From positions 62,001 to 126,000 of the forward strand of contig ONFO01000003.1 of assembly GCA_900317155.1 (NCBI GenBank): 64,000 nt of DNA, in the 5' to 3' direction. Under the pieces are notes generated by a model that ran no database searches, was not told the DNA's origin, and saw only the letters and a list, made by a program, of their open reading frames with translations. Source of the DNA: an uncultured Bacteroidales bacterium. GTDB lineage: Bacteria > Bacteroidota > Bacteroidia > Bacteroidales > F082. This document shows, in pieces, positions 30,801-40,900 of the stretch (its first letter is position 1; each line of letters opens with the position of its first letter). A program made the position numbers and the translations under genes.

Positions 30801-32110
30801 ACAAGATCGGACTTATCATCAAGCGCGAATACCTGACTCGCGTGCGCAAACGCAGCTTCCTCATCATGACCTTCCTCGGCCCCATCCTCATGGCTGCCAT
30901 CTATATTATCCCCATTATGCTTGCGCTCAACTCCCATGAGGAACATTTGCGCATTGCAGTGGTTGACGAAAGTCAATGGTTCGAGGACCGCTTCAACAAC
31001 ACCAAAGAGCACACCTTCATCCCTATGCCAGGCCAACCAATTGACTCCGTAAAGGAGATGGTGAAAAACGGCGTGTTCGACATGGCACTTTATGTGCCGC
31101 CCACCCAACTCAACATCCCATCGAATGCGGTGGTTTACAGCATTCGACAAGTGCCCATGGAAGTTGAGACCTACATCAGCAGCGTGATGGAGAAAGAAAT
31201 CGAAGACCAAAAGTTGATGGCCCAAGGTGTTGACCCTGAGATTGTCAGCGCAGTCAAGACCAATGTCAACCTTTCTGTCATGCGGATGGACGAAAAAGGC
31301 AATGAGAAAGAGACCTTCACCAAGGTGCAATTCACTCTCGGCATATTATTGGCCATGTTGGTCTATATGTTCATCATTTTCTTCGGAGGCCAAGTGATGC
31401 AAGGCGTGTCGGAAGAAAAAACCAGCCGCATCATCGAGGTCATCATCAGTTCGGTGAAGCCGTTCCAACTCATGATGGGCAAAATCATTGGCGTTTCACT
31501 GGTAGCCCTCACACAGTTCGTGATGTGGATTCTATTAACGATTGTTCTCTACGTTGGATTTAGTGCTTTCATTGGCATCAGCAATCCTGAAATGATTTCT
31601 TCGGGCACTGTGATGAGCCAAGAAATCACCTCCAACGACATCATGAGTAACGAAAGCGTGCAGAGCATCCTGCAAATTGTTCATTCCATCGATTTCGGCA
31701 CCATCATCACCACCTTCCTGATTTTCTTCGTGATGGGCTATTTGTTGTATGCTACCCTTTATGCCGCCATTGGATCTTTGGTTGACAACAACACAGATGC
31801 GCAGCAATTCACGTTACCCGTCACCGTACCTTTGATTGTTGCAATCATATCATCGTTTTACATCGTCAACAACCCCGACAGCAGTCTGTCCATCTGGCTG
31901 TCAATGATACCTTTCACCTCTCCCATCTCCATGATGGTGAGGATTCCATTCGGCGTGCCCATCTGGCAAATCGTGGTTTCGGTGATTCTATTGGCCGGCA
32001 CCTTCATTCTGATGACCTGGATTGCAGGCAAAATCTACCGCACCGGCATTTTGATGTATGGAAAAAAACTTTCATACAAAGAAATATTTAAATGGTTAAA
32101 GTATAAATAA
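30797..32110 (+). CDS. ABC-2 type permease (NatB-like)
   Basis: 437 residues. One N-terminal helix (about 20-42) and a large extracytoplasmic domain (about 45-185: LRIAVVDESQWFEDRF, GVFDMALYVPPTQL) precede five or six helices, including GILLAMLVYMFIIFFGGQVM and FLIFFVMGYLLYATLYAAIG. EEKTSRIIEVIISSVKPFQLMMGK is the conserved ABC-2 coupling segment. The architecture matches NatB Na+ exporter-type permeases. It overlaps the ATPase gene by 4 bp. Confidence 0.9.
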   Translation: MNKIGLIIKREYLTRVRKRSFLIMTFLGPILMAAIYIIPIMLALNSHEEHLRIAVVDESQWFEDRFNNTKEHTFIPMPGQPIDSVKEMVKNGVFDMALYVPPTQLNIPSNAVVYSIRQVPMEVETYISSVMEKEIEDQKLMAQGVDPEIVSAVKTNVNLSVMRMDEKGNEKETFTKVQFTLGILLAMLVYMFIIFFGGQVMQGVSEEKTSRIIEVIISSVKPFQLMMGKIIGVSLVALTQFVMWILLTIVLYVGFSAFIGISNPEMISSGTVMSQEITSNDIMSNESVQSILQIVHSIDFGTIITTFLIFFVMGYLLYATLYAAIGSLVDNNTDAQQFTLPVTVPLIVAIISSFYIVNNPDSSLSIWLSMIPFTSPISMMVRIPFGVPIWQIVVSVILLAGTFILMTWIAGKIYRTGILMYGKKLSYKEIFKWLKYK

Positions 32111-32184
32111 TTGTATAACAAATAATTACAACACACTTTTGCATATTATCAAGTAATAAAAAAATTGGCAGAAAAAAGTATTTT

Positions 32185-32215
32185 TTGGGGATTAAAAAGA
32201 AAAATCCTATTTTTG
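32185..32215 (+). promoter_or_regulatory. Promoter of secDF
   Basis: TTG, 20 nt, TATTTTTG then CAGG; a 78-nt gap separates the box from the ATG. Confidence 0.7.
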
Positions 32216-32292
32216 CAGGCTCATAATTGAGTAAAAAGGTTAAAATAGAAAATTTAACAAATTAAAAGTCAAATAATTAAATCAGTTTTACA

Positions 32293-35200
32293 ATGCAAAA
32301 CAAAGGAGCAATCAGGACGATAGCCATTATCTTCTCGCTCATCTTTCTCTACCAGCTTTCCTTCACCTTGGTGACCAAGCGTGTGGAAAAGAAAGCGGAG
32401 AAGTTTGCAGAAGCCGAGGCTACCAAACTGGCAAATGGAGACGAGTCACAGTTCAATCTTCTGAGAGACCAGAAGGAAACGTATTATCTTGACTCGGTTA
32501 GCAACGTGAATGTGTACAACTTGGGTGTCAAGAAGTTCACCTATCGCGATGCAAAAGAAAGAGAAATCAACTTAGGTTTGGACTTGAAGGGCGGTATGAA
32601 CGTCACCCTTGAAGTCTCAGTGAAAGACATCGTGAAAGCCTTGTCGGGCGACTCGCAGGATCCCACCTTCCTGAAAGCCATGGAATTGGCTACCAAGAGA
32701 CAGGAAGAGAGCAAGGGCGATTTTGTCACCTTGTTCGGTGAGGCTTTCAAGGAGGTTGATCCCAATGCCAGCCTTGTCTCCATCTTCTTATATGAGTTCA
32801 AGGACAAAGGCATCAACATCAACTCAAGCAACGACGATGTGCTGAAGGTTTTGAAGAGCGAGAGCGATGGTGCCATCGACCGTTCCTATCAGATCTTGGG
32901 TACCCGTATCGACCGTTTCGGCGTGGCCCAACCCAACATCCAAAAGATGGAGAACTCAGGTCGTATCCTCGTCGAACTGCCTGGTATCAAGGATCCAGAG
33001 CGTGTACGTAAGCTCCTCCAAGGTACTGCACAACTCGAGTTCTGGGAAACCTACAATTTCTCCGAGATCCAACAGTTCTTCACTGAGGCCGATGCCAAAC
33101 TGGCCCAGACCAGAAAGGCTCAGAGCAATTTGGAAGAAGAAACTCCTACAACTGTTGCCGACACCATCGTTGAGGCTGGTGAAGTCATTGCCGAGGAAGG
33201 CACTGTGGCCGACAGCACAGTCAGTGGCGACCTGATGGACCAACTTGCCGAAAACAAGAGCGAAGAACAAGCTGCTGAAGATGAGAGCTTGGATCAAATG
33301 GCCCAGAACCATCCTCTGTTTGCCAAGTTGCAGCCCATCAATGGTGGCTCAGCCCGCGTGGGTATCGCTCAAGTGAAAGACACCGCTGCCATCAATAAGA
33401 TGCTGGCTGAGACCAAGAGCATCTTCCCGCGCCAACTCAAATTGGCTTGGACAGTGAAACCTGAGACATTCCCTGGTGAAAACGGTGAGAGCATTGAAGT
33501 GCTCGACCTCGTGGCCCTGAAGATGTCGCGCGACAACAAGTGCGCTCTCGGTGGTGAAGTCATCACCGATGCCCGTCAAGACTACGGTCAAGGCAACCAA
33601 GTGGAAGTGACCATCCAAATGAACCCCGAAGGTGCCAAGGCCTGGAAACGCTTGACTGGCGAAAACGTCGGCAAACAGATTGCCATCGTTCTTGACGATT
33701 ACGTCTACTCCTACCCCGTCGTCAACGGTGAAATCCCGAATGGCCGCTCGTCTATCAGCGGTGGCGGTATGACTATCGAAGAGGCTCAAGACTTGGCCAA
33801 CATCCTGAAGGCCGGTAAGCTGCCTGCACCTGCCAGAATTCTGGAAGAGCAAGTGGTTGGTCCTTCACTCGGTAAGGAAGCCGTACAAAAAGGTATGTGG
33901 TCGATGGTGTTCGCCTTCATCCTGGTGCTGGTCTACATGGTGTTCTTCTACAAGAAGGCCGGTTTTGTTGCCGATATCGCTTTGTTGGTCAACGTATTCT
34001 TCCTGTTCGGTGTGCTGGCATGCCTCGGCTCAGTGTTGACCCTGCCTGGTATTGCAGGTATCGTATTGACCTTGGGTATGGCTGTTGACTCTAACGTGAT
34101 TATCTTCGAGCGTATCAAGGAAGAAATCAAGGCTGGCAAAGGCATCAGACTCGCCATCTCAGATGGTTACAAGAACGCATATTCCGCCATTATCGACGGT
34201 AACGTCACCACCTTGATTACTGGTATCATTCTGATTATCTTAGGTACAGGCCCCGTCCACAGCTTCGCCGTCACCCTCTGCATCGGTATCCTGACCTCTT
34301 TAGCCACATCAATCTTTATTTCGAGATTGATTTTCGAACGTATGCTCGACAAAGACAGAGAAATCAGTTTCTCGACAAATCTGACACGCAACTTCTTGCA
34401 AGACAAGCATTACGACTTTATCGGAATGCGCAAGACCTCCTTCATTATCTGCATCTGCTTCTTGGTAGTCAGCTTGGGCTCACTCGCCATCCGCGGTTTG
34501 AACCTCGGTATTGATTTCAAGGGTGGTCGTAACTACGTCGTCCAATTTGACGATCCCAGCATCAAGGTTGAACAGGTGCGTGACGCTTTAACCACGGTCA
34601 ATTTCGACAAGAATGCCATTCATACAGCTCTCGCCATGAGAGAAGACCAAGAAGTTGACGATTGGTCGGCTCCTGAAGTGAAGACCTATGGTACTAACGG
34701 ACAGGTGAAGATTACAACCAAGTTCTTAATCAACAACGACAGTCCCGCTGTTGACTCTGTCATCCAAACCATCCTTTATGATGGCCTGAAGGGTCTATAC
34801 ACCAACAACCTCAGCATGACTCAATTCTCTTCGGAAGATGAGACTGTGGGTATCCTGAGTACGCAGAAGGTCGGTGCCACCATCGCCAGCGACGTCACGC
34901 GTAAGTCTATCTGGGCTATCATCGTGGCTTTGGCTCTGATGTTTGTCTACATTGCCATCCGATTCAAGAAGTGGCAGTATGGTGTGGCCTCCATCATGGC
35001 TTTGACGCAAGACACCCTCATCGTGTTAGGTATGTACTCCTTGTTCTACAACGTGCTGCCCTTCACCATGGAAGTTGACCAGAGCTTCATCGCCGCTGTA
35101 TTGACAGTTATCGGTTACTCCATCAACGCTACTGTGGTTATCTTCGACCGTATCCGTGAGAATGTCGGATTGCATCCGAAGTCCTCATGGAAGGTGAACA

Positions 35201-35448
35201 TGAACAATGCCGTGAACAGCACGTTGACCCGTTCGTTCAACACCTCAGGTTCGACCTTGGTTGTGTTGCTCGCCATCTTCATCTTCGGCGGCGACACCAT
35301 CCGTGGCTTCATCTTCGCCCTGTTGGTCGGTGTGTTGGCCGGTACGTTCTCTTCAGTGTTCCTGTCTTCGCCTTTCGCATACGTCTTGATGAAGGGCAAC
35401 AAGAAAGACAAGGAAATCACTGAAGAAAGCGCCTCAAAGAAGAAATGA
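32293..35448 (+). CDS. secDF: Fused protein translocase SecDF
   Basis: 1051 residues joining SecD (about 1-690) and SecF (about 700-1051) in one chain, the common form in Bacteroidota. The SecD part has LGLDLKGGMNVTLEV, the P1 domain with RIDRFGVAQPNIQ and RILVELPG, an Ala/Glu-rich insertion (about 275-345), and helices with VLTLGMAVDSNVIIFERIKEEI. The SecF part has RGLNLGIDFKGGRNYVVQF and a second IGYSINATVVIFDRIREN. It uses the proton/sodium gradient to pull secreted proteins out of SecYEG, relevant to the many exported proteins here. Confidence 0.96.
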   Translation: MQNKGAIRTIAIIFSLIFLYQLSFTLVTKRVEKKAEKFAEAEATKLANGDESQFNLLRDQKETYYLDSVSNVNVYNLGVKKFTYRDAKEREINLGLDLKGGMNVTLEVSVKDIVKALSGDSQDPTFLKAMELATKRQEESKGDFVTLFGEAFKEVDPNASLVSIFLYEFKDKGININSSNDDVLKVLKSESDGAIDRSYQILGTRIDRFGVAQPNIQKMENSGRILVELPGIKDPERVRKLLQGTAQLEFWETYNFSEIQQFFTEADAKLAQTRKAQSNLEEETPTTVADTIVEAGEVIAEEGTVADSTVSGDLMDQLAENKSEEQAAEDESLDQMAQNHPLFAKLQPINGGSARVGIAQVKDTAAINKMLAETKSIFPRQLKLAWTVKPETFPGENGESIEVLDLVALKMSRDNKCALGGEVITDARQDYGQGNQVEVTIQMNPEGAKAWKRLTGENVGKQIAIVLDDYVYSYPVVNGEIPNGRSSISGGGMTIEEAQDLANILKAGKLPAPARILEEQVVGPSLGKEAVQKGMWSMVFAFILVLVYMVFFYKKAGFVADIALLVNVFFLFGVLACLGSVLTLPGIAGIVLTLGMAVDSNVIIFERIKEEIKAGKGIRLAISDGYKNAYSAIIDGNVTTLITGIILIILGTGPVHSFAVTLCIGILTSLATSIFISRLIFERMLDKDREISFSTNLTRNFLQDKHYDFIGMRKTSFIICICFLVVSLGSLAIRGLNLGIDFKGGRNYVVQFDDPSIKVEQVRDALTTVNFDKNAIHTALAMREDQEVDDWSAPEVKTYGTNGQVKITTKFLINNDSPAVDSVIQTILYDGLKGLYTNNLSMTQFSSEDETVGILSTQKVGATIASDVTRKSIWAIIVALALMFVYIAIRFKKWQYGVASIMALTQDTLIVLGMYSLFYNVLPFTMEVDQSFIAAVLTVIGYSINATVVIFDRIRENVGLHPKSSWKVNMNNAVNSTLTRSFNTSGSTLVVLLAIFIFGGDTIRGFIFALLVGVLAGTFSSVFLSSPFAYVLMKGNKKDKEITEESASKKK

Positions 35449-35487
35449 TTGAACATCATACATTAACCTTCTAAACTGCTTGCAAAG

Positions 35488-35518
35488 AATCCCGCTGGAA
35501 ACGGCGGGATTTTTTTTG
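35488..35518 (+). terminator. Terminator after secDF
   Basis: Arms AATCCCGC (35488-35495) and GCGGGATT (35504-35511), loop TGGAAACG, followed by a run of T. Confidence 0.85.
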
Positions 35519-35550
35519 TTGCCACTATGGCTCGCGTTCAGAAATATGCC

Positions 35551-35558
35551 TATCTTTG
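35551..35558 (+). promoter_or_regulatory. -7 element for the IgGFc/PKD T9SS cargo gene
   Basis: TATCTTTG then CG. The transcript would begin around 35565, only ~10 nt before the first ATG (35575) and ~46 nt before the second (35611). Confidence 0.55.
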
Positions 35559-35574
35559 CGATTGAAATAAACTG

Positions 35575-38358
35575 ATGAAACGATTATCATTTGATAATCA
35601 AGCAATAAAAATGAAAACCACTTTGCGCATAATGGCATACCGATTCTTCGCCTTATTGCTTTTGGCGCCTTTCTTTGTGCCAAATGTCATTGCGCAAAGC
35701 ACCTTCGGCACTGATTTTTGGTTGACTTTCATGCCCAATTTGAGGCTGGAACAGGAACATCCAGAAAGAGCCTTGTATCTCAAAATGTCGGCTGAAAGGG
35801 CATGTTCGGGCACGGTGACCAATCCTCGCACGAACTGGTCGTCGGAGTTCAATGTCGCTGTAAATCAAATAACCACGCTTGAAATTCCTTTTGAGCAGGC
35901 CTACGATGAAGAGGCCTCCGACACCATCCTTGACATAGGCTTGCATGTGGTGGCCACGGATTCCATTTCGTTGTTTGCGTTCAATTTCCGCGAGTATTCG
36001 TTGGATGCGTCATGCGTTTTCCCCATCACAGCTTTGGGGGACGACTATATAGTGCAGTGCTATGCACCAAATTCCATCACTGATGACACCGCCATGCGTT
36101 CGGAGTTTTCGGTATTGGCGCTAGAAGACAACACAATGGTCGAAATCCAGTTGACTAGCGACACAAAGGGCGGTCATCATGCAGGGAATATCTTTTACGT
36201 TGTATTGGATGCAGGCCAATGCTATCAAGTTCAATCCGTACCTCTTGGAGAACTGGATGGTAACCTTTCGGGTACTCGGGTGCGAAGCCTTGAAGGAAAG
36301 AAAATTGCTGTATTTACTGGAGACAGAGGCACTTATATTCCAGATTCGGATCCGTTTTGCGGAACTGCGGATTTCATTTTTGAGCAAATGCCTCCCATAG
36401 ACACGTGGGGAAAGCGTTTCATCGTGACCAGTACGGAGAGGCGGTATTACGACAGGGTGCGTGTTACTGCCGCCAACGACAACTGCCAAGTTTTCGTGGA
36501 CGGTGTTTTGCAAACCACTATTGAGGCTTTTGAAACCTACGAATTTGAAATGCAACCTGACGCCCCAGCCATATTGCTTGAGACTTCGGAGCCTACGGAG
36601 GTGTTCACGTACCTTACAGGAGCATTATACCATCAGAGTGATCCGCTAATTGGCGACCCTTCCATGGTGCGCATCAGTCCATTGGAACAAACCATGGATT
36701 ATGTCACTTTTCCCATATTTGTCGATGGACATTGCACGAACCATTATATGAACATTGTGGTGGCCACCGCACTCGTCCAAAATATGGTGTTAGATGGCCA
36801 GAATATCGCTTCCCGTTTCAGTGAGGTAGCGAGTTATCCTGAATATTCTTTTGCCAAGATTCCGTTATGGTCTGGGGTGCACACTTTATCGAATCCAATG
36901 GGTGGTTTTGTGGCACATGCCTACGGATTGGGGCGAGGCGAAAGTTATGCGTATTCTTTGGGAACACATTCGCATAGCCTTGTAAGTCAAATTATTGTGA
37001 ATGATGAAACTGCCGTTGCACATCCTTTGGGCTTCGATATTTGCCTGAACGACGAGCCTGAATTTGATTTGCAGACCAATTTCAATTGCTCCGCCGCTCT
37101 TTGGGATTTCGGCGATGGGACAACAGCTTCGGGTTTCCCAATATCCCACTCATTCACCGAGGCAGGTAATTATGCTGTTTTGTGTGATGTTTTCAAGGAC
37201 GAGCAAGGCCAAACCGTATTGGTTTCCACTTTGACGACAGCCATCCACGTTCATTCCAACTACATGAGCGAAGAATATGTCTCGGTTTGCGATGCTTATG
37301 AAAATAACGGGATAACCTATACGGAATCAGGTGTTTATGATTTACAAGGCGAAACTTATTATGGCTGTGACAGCATTGTGAGTTTGCACCTCACCGTCAA
37401 CCATAGCGATACGACTAAAATTCACGTCGAAGCCTGCGATGCTTACACTTGGTATGGACAAACCTATTCGCAATCTGGCACTTATGAGCATCTTTTGGAA
37501 AGTGTCCAAGGTTGCGACAGTCTGTTGTTGCTGGAACTCGAAATGGGGGGAACTTTTAGCACGACAGAAGATGTTGAGGCTTGCAATAGTTACACATGGC
37601 ACGGCCAAACCTATTATGCTACTGGCGTTTATTCCGATACCGTCCAAAATCCCGATGGTTGTGATAGTCTTTTTGTTCTTCAATTAACCGTAAATTATGA
37701 TGTTACAAATGACACTATGGCTACAGCTTGCGACGAGTTTACTTGGAATGGCCAAACCTACACTGCATCAGGACATTATGAGCAAACACTACAAACCATA
37801 ACGGGCTGCGACAGCATTGTCAGCCTTGACCTCACCGTAAACCATGCCCAGCAACTTGTTCTTCAAGGTTTGTCGCAAGTGTATGTCTCAACCAATATCA
37901 TTGATGGCATTTATGAATATAAGGTAACTGATTCAGTGGGTATTACACCTGGCACGCTCATTTGGTCGTGCACCGTTCCCGATTGGGTGGTCATGCCATC
38001 GGAAAGTGGTTTCAGCTGCCAACTTTGGGTAACTACTTTTGGACATGGCATATTGTCGGCAAGAACCGACGAGGACTGTGAGGTCAGTTTCAGCCTCGAC
38101 ATTTTCGCGGAATGGTTCGATATTGACGAAAACAGAAACTTGAAAATCAGCGTGTTTCCTAATCCCTCCAACGGAAAGTTGATGATTGAGGGCATTGAAG
38201 TGGTTAGCGTGAGGATTTACAATGTCCTTGGCCAATTGGTGGAGACCGTGCAAAGCACAAACGAAATCGATTTGGACACCCTGCCCAATGGAATTTACAA
38301 CATTTGCATTTTCTCCGCTGATGGTTTGGTTTCGTGCAAGAAAATTGTAGTGGAATAG
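35575..38358 (+). CDS. Large T9SS cargo protein with IgGFc-binding-like, PKD and repeat domains
   Basis: 927 residues; a start at 35611 (MKTTLRIM) gives a more usual signal peptide and is a real alternative. After cleavage (about VIAQ-S) comes a region resembling the bacterial IgGFc-binding N-terminal domain (STFGTDFWLTFMPN, later GKKIAVFTGDRGTYIP and SMVRISPLEQTMDYVTFP). A PKD-type unit follows (ALWDFGDGTTASG), then four ~52-residue repeats with a Cys pair each (ACDAYTWYGQTYSQSGTYE to GCDSL), then a type A sorting domain (VFPNPSNGKLMIEG to SCKKIVVE). The protein is likely exported through T9SS and surface-attached, perhaps as an adhesin. A TAG stop ends the gene. Confidence 0.8.
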   Translation: MKRLSFDNQAIKMKTTLRIMAYRFFALLLLAPFFVPNVIAQSTFGTDFWLTFMPNLRLEQEHPERALYLKMSAERACSGTVTNPRTNWSSEFNVAVNQITTLEIPFEQAYDEEASDTILDIGLHVVATDSISLFAFNFREYSLDASCVFPITALGDDYIVQCYAPNSITDDTAMRSEFSVLALEDNTMVEIQLTSDTKGGHHAGNIFYVVLDAGQCYQVQSVPLGELDGNLSGTRVRSLEGKKIAVFTGDRGTYIPDSDPFCGTADFIFEQMPPIDTWGKRFIVTSTERRYYDRVRVTAANDNCQVFVDGVLQTTIEAFETYEFEMQPDAPAILLETSEPTEVFTYLTGALYHQSDPLIGDPSMVRISPLEQTMDYVTFPIFVDGHCTNHYMNIVVATALVQNMVLDGQNIASRFSEVASYPEYSFAKIPLWSGVHTLSNPMGGFVAHAYGLGRGESYAYSLGTHSHSLVSQIIVNDETAVAHPLGFDICLNDEPEFDLQTNFNCSAALWDFGDGTTASGFPISHSFTEAGNYAVLCDVFKDEQGQTVLVSTLTTAIHVHSNYMSEEYVSVCDAYENNGITYTESGVYDLQGETYYGCDSIVSLHLTVNHSDTTKIHVEACDAYTWYGQTYSQSGTYEHLLESVQGCDSLLLLELEMGGTFSTTEDVEACNSYTWHGQTYYATGVYSDTVQNPDGCDSLFVLQLTVNYDVTNDTMATACDEFTWNGQTYTASGHYEQTLQTITGCDSIVSLDLTVNHAQQLVLQGLSQVYVSTNIIDGIYEYKVTDSVGITPGTLIWSCTVPDWVVMPSESGFSCQLWVTTFGHGILSARTDEDCEVSFSLDIFAEWFDIDENRNLKISVFPNPSNGKLMIEGIEVVSVRIYNVLGQLVETVQSTNEIDLDTLPNGIYNICIFSADGLVSCKKIVVE

Positions 38359-38359
38359 A

Positions 38360-38389
38360 TTGGGTTTTGACAGAATTATTGTACTTTTG
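38360..38389 (+). promoter_or_regulatory. Promoter of the PorE-like gene
   Basis: TTG directly after the preceding stop, 19 nt, TACTTTTG then CCC; 51 bp before the ATG at 38441. Confidence 0.7.
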
Positions 38390-38440
38390 CCCAATAATAA
38401 AAACGCCCTTTCCGCGTTTGCAAAAAGAGAGTTTACACCT

Positions 38441-40897
38441 ATGAAAAGATACCTCCTTATCCTCATGTCGGCCCTGTTCATCTTTATGAGCTCCGACCTC
38501 TATGCGCAAAGAAGAAACCCCGCCAAAAACGCCGACCTCGCTTTTGGACGCAAGCAATACACAGAGGCAGCCGACCGCTACAAGAAAGCCTACCGCAAAG
38601 TGCGCCGCAACAAGGACGAACGCAACCGCATCAGTTTCCAAATAGGTGAGTGCTATCGACTTATCGGCCTAACCAAGCGTGCCGAGCCTTACTACAAGCG
38701 TCTTCTGAAGACAGAATACCCTAACACACATCCCGAAGTATATCTCTATCTGGCCGAGACTTATAAGATGAATGAAAAGTTCAAAGACGCCATTGAGATG
38801 TACGAGATCTATGCCCAAAAAGTTCCTGACGACCCAAGGGGGCCACGTGGCATTGAGACCACACAACTCATTCAGGAATGGATGGAAAACCCATCGAAAT
38901 ATGAGCTCACCGAGCTGAAAAAGGTGAACTCTACGAAAGACTCCGATTTTAGCGCCTGTTGGATCAGCAACAACTACAACGAAATCATCTTCACTTCCAC
39001 CCGCGACGCTGCCACCGGCAAAGAAAAAGACGGCATCACTGGGCAAGAATTTGCCGACTTCTTTACCTCCAGACAAGACCGTAAAGGCGACTGGAGCACT
39101 CCTGTCCTTGCTGATGAAAGCGAAAACATCAACACCAATGCAAGTGAAGGAACGCCTTTCATGAATTCGAAATACACCAAACTCTACTTCACCCGCTGCC
39201 AAAACGGTGCCCACAAGAAAAATGGTTGCCAGATTATGGTGGCAGGCAAGAGCGGCGGCGCCTTCTCTGAGGCCCGTCCGGTGGAAATTGCTGGCGTCGA
39301 CACCTTGGACATCGTGGGTCACCCCACCCTTTCGAGTGACGAGCTTATCCTTTATTTCGCTGCCGAACGCAAAGGAGGCTTTGGCGGTAACGACATCTGG
39401 GTGGCCATGCGTGAGAATGCCACAGAGCCTTTCAAACATCCTTTCAACCTTGGCGAACGCATCAACACAGCCGGCAATGAGATGTTCCCATTCTTAAGAT
39501 ACGACACAACCCTGTATTTTGCTTCCGATGGACACGGTGGTATGGGCGGCTTAGACATTTTTGTCACTTCAATGGACACAGCCGGCGAATGGGGCGAACC
39601 ACGCAACCTGAAATACCCCATCAATTCTGTCGGTGACGACTTTTCCATTATGTTCCACCCCACTGAAGAACGTGGATTCATCTCCTCCAACCGAGGCAAC
39701 AGTCGTGGCTTGGACAATATCTATTACTTCGAGGAGCCGCCAATCCTGTTTACCTTCTCGGGAACGGTCAAGGATGCAAAAACCAAGCAGTTTGTGAGCA
39801 ATGCTGCTGTGCGTTTGATTGGCAGCGACGGCTCCAACATCATGACACGTACCAATGACAAGGGCTACTTCAACTTCAGTGACAGCCAAATTAACAAGAA
39901 CACGACTTACGACATTACCATCGATAAGGACAACTACTTCACGTTGACTGCACAAGAGACAACCATCGGGCTTGAGTTCAGCAAGGACATCGAAAAAGAC
40001 TACGACATCGAACCTATCCCGCAGGAGCCCATTATGTTGCCCGACATCCTCTATGACTTGGGCAAATGGGACCTCAAGCCCCAGTTTGAGGACTCGCTTC
40101 AAGGCTTGATTGAAACACTGCAAGTGAATCCGACCATCACCATCGAGTTGGCCTCACATACTGATGCACGCGACACTGACGAACATAACGACATCCTCTC
40201 CCAGAAGCGTGCCCAAAGTGTTGTGGACTACCTCATCATTCGCGGTATTGACCCACTGCGACTCACAGCTAAAGGTTATGGCGAAAGAGTGCCGCGTACC
40301 ATCCAAAACGACATCACCGTTAAGGGCTATACTTTCAAAGCTGGCACAAGACTCACTGAAGATTTCATCAACAAATTGCCGAATACCGAAGTAAAAGAAG
40401 CCGCCCACCAGATGAACCGACGCACCGAGTTCCGCATCTTGAGCAAGGACTATGTGCCACGTGAACAAATCAACGAAGGCGGCACCGTCAATATCGCCAT
40501 CAACCCGCAGGAAGACCAAAGCGAGATGTTCACCGTCGACAAGAAAGGTTATTTCAACTTCGTCGCCAACGTGGACGGCTACAACGAGCCTTTCACCTAC
40601 AGCCAAAACGCAGACTTATGCATTTCGGAGAGCCGAGCCTTGCAGCTGTTGAAAGACGGTCGCATCACCGCCGACGACTTCCAAGGCGATGTGGAGAAGA
40701 TACTCACCACGGGCGGCATCGCCAACAATTCTATCTTCGTCATCAAGGAAATAAGAATCGCCGGACGCTCGCTCTACAATGTGGAGTGTAAGGTCGTCAG
40801 CAAGATGATCGAACAATGGGTCATCGGACAGAAGAACATGAAGCAACTCGGCAACTTCGAGTTTGATACTAAGGAGAAAAGGTTAAAGTTTAAATAA
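38441..40897 (+). CDS. PorE-like OmpA-family protein with extra C-terminal retropepsin-fold domain
   Basis: 818 residues from MKRYLLIL. The order is: signal peptide; TPR helices (about 25-130: ADLAFGRKQYTEAADRYKKA); WD40/PD40-like propeller (about 160-430: SNNYNEIIFTSTRDA, GHPTLSSDELILYF); carboxypeptidase-regulatory-like domain (FSGTVKDAKTKQFVSNAAV); and OmpA peptidoglycan-binding domain (IELASHTDARDTDEHND, QKRAQSVVDYLIIRGI). This is the PorE architecture of the T9SS trans-envelope link, though no lipobox is seen. PorE of P. gingivalis ends after OmpA (about 670 residues). Here residues 691-818 resemble a clan AA aspartic-protease domain with SQNA (721-724) where DTGA should be and a retained WVIGQKNMKQLGNFEFD. 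Confidence 0.8.
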   Translation: MKRYLLILMSALFIFMSSDLYAQRRNPAKNADLAFGRKQYTEAADRYKKAYRKVRRNKDERNRISFQIGECYRLIGLTKRAEPYYKRLLKTEYPNTHPEVYLYLAETYKMNEKFKDAIEMYEIYAQKVPDDPRGPRGIETTQLIQEWMENPSKYELTELKKVNSTKDSDFSACWISNNYNEIIFTSTRDAATGKEKDGITGQEFADFFTSRQDRKGDWSTPVLADESENINTNASEGTPFMNSKYTKLYFTRCQNGAHKKNGCQIMVAGKSGGAFSEARPVEIAGVDTLDIVGHPTLSSDELILYFAAERKGGFGGNDIWVAMRENATEPFKHPFNLGERINTAGNEMFPFLRYDTTLYFASDGHGGMGGLDIFVTSMDTAGEWGEPRNLKYPINSVGDDFSIMFHPTEERGFISSNRGNSRGLDNIYYFEEPPILFTFSGTVKDAKTKQFVSNAAVRLIGSDGSNIMTRTNDKGYFNFSDSQINKNTTYDITIDKDNYFTLTAQETTIGLEFSKDIEKDYDIEPIPQEPIMLPDILYDLGKWDLKPQFEDSLQGLIETLQVNPTITIELASHTDARDTDEHNDILSQKRAQSVVDYLIIRGIDPLRLTAKGYGERVPRTIQNDITVKGYTFKAGTRLTEDFINKLPNTEVKEAAHQMNRRTEFRILSKDYVPREQINEGGTVNIAINPQEDQSEMFTVDKKGYFNFVANVDGYNEPFTYSQNADLCISESRALQLLKDGRITADDFQGDVEKILTTGGIANNSIFVIKEIRIAGRSLYNVECKVVSKMIEQWVIGQKNMKQLGNFEFDTKEKRLKFK

Positions 40898-40900
40898 TTG

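Noticed and set aside
37250-37850. Tandem DNA repeat or mobile element in the large T9SS cargo gene
   Set aside because: The four units are repeated protein domains with diverged DNA, in one open frame.
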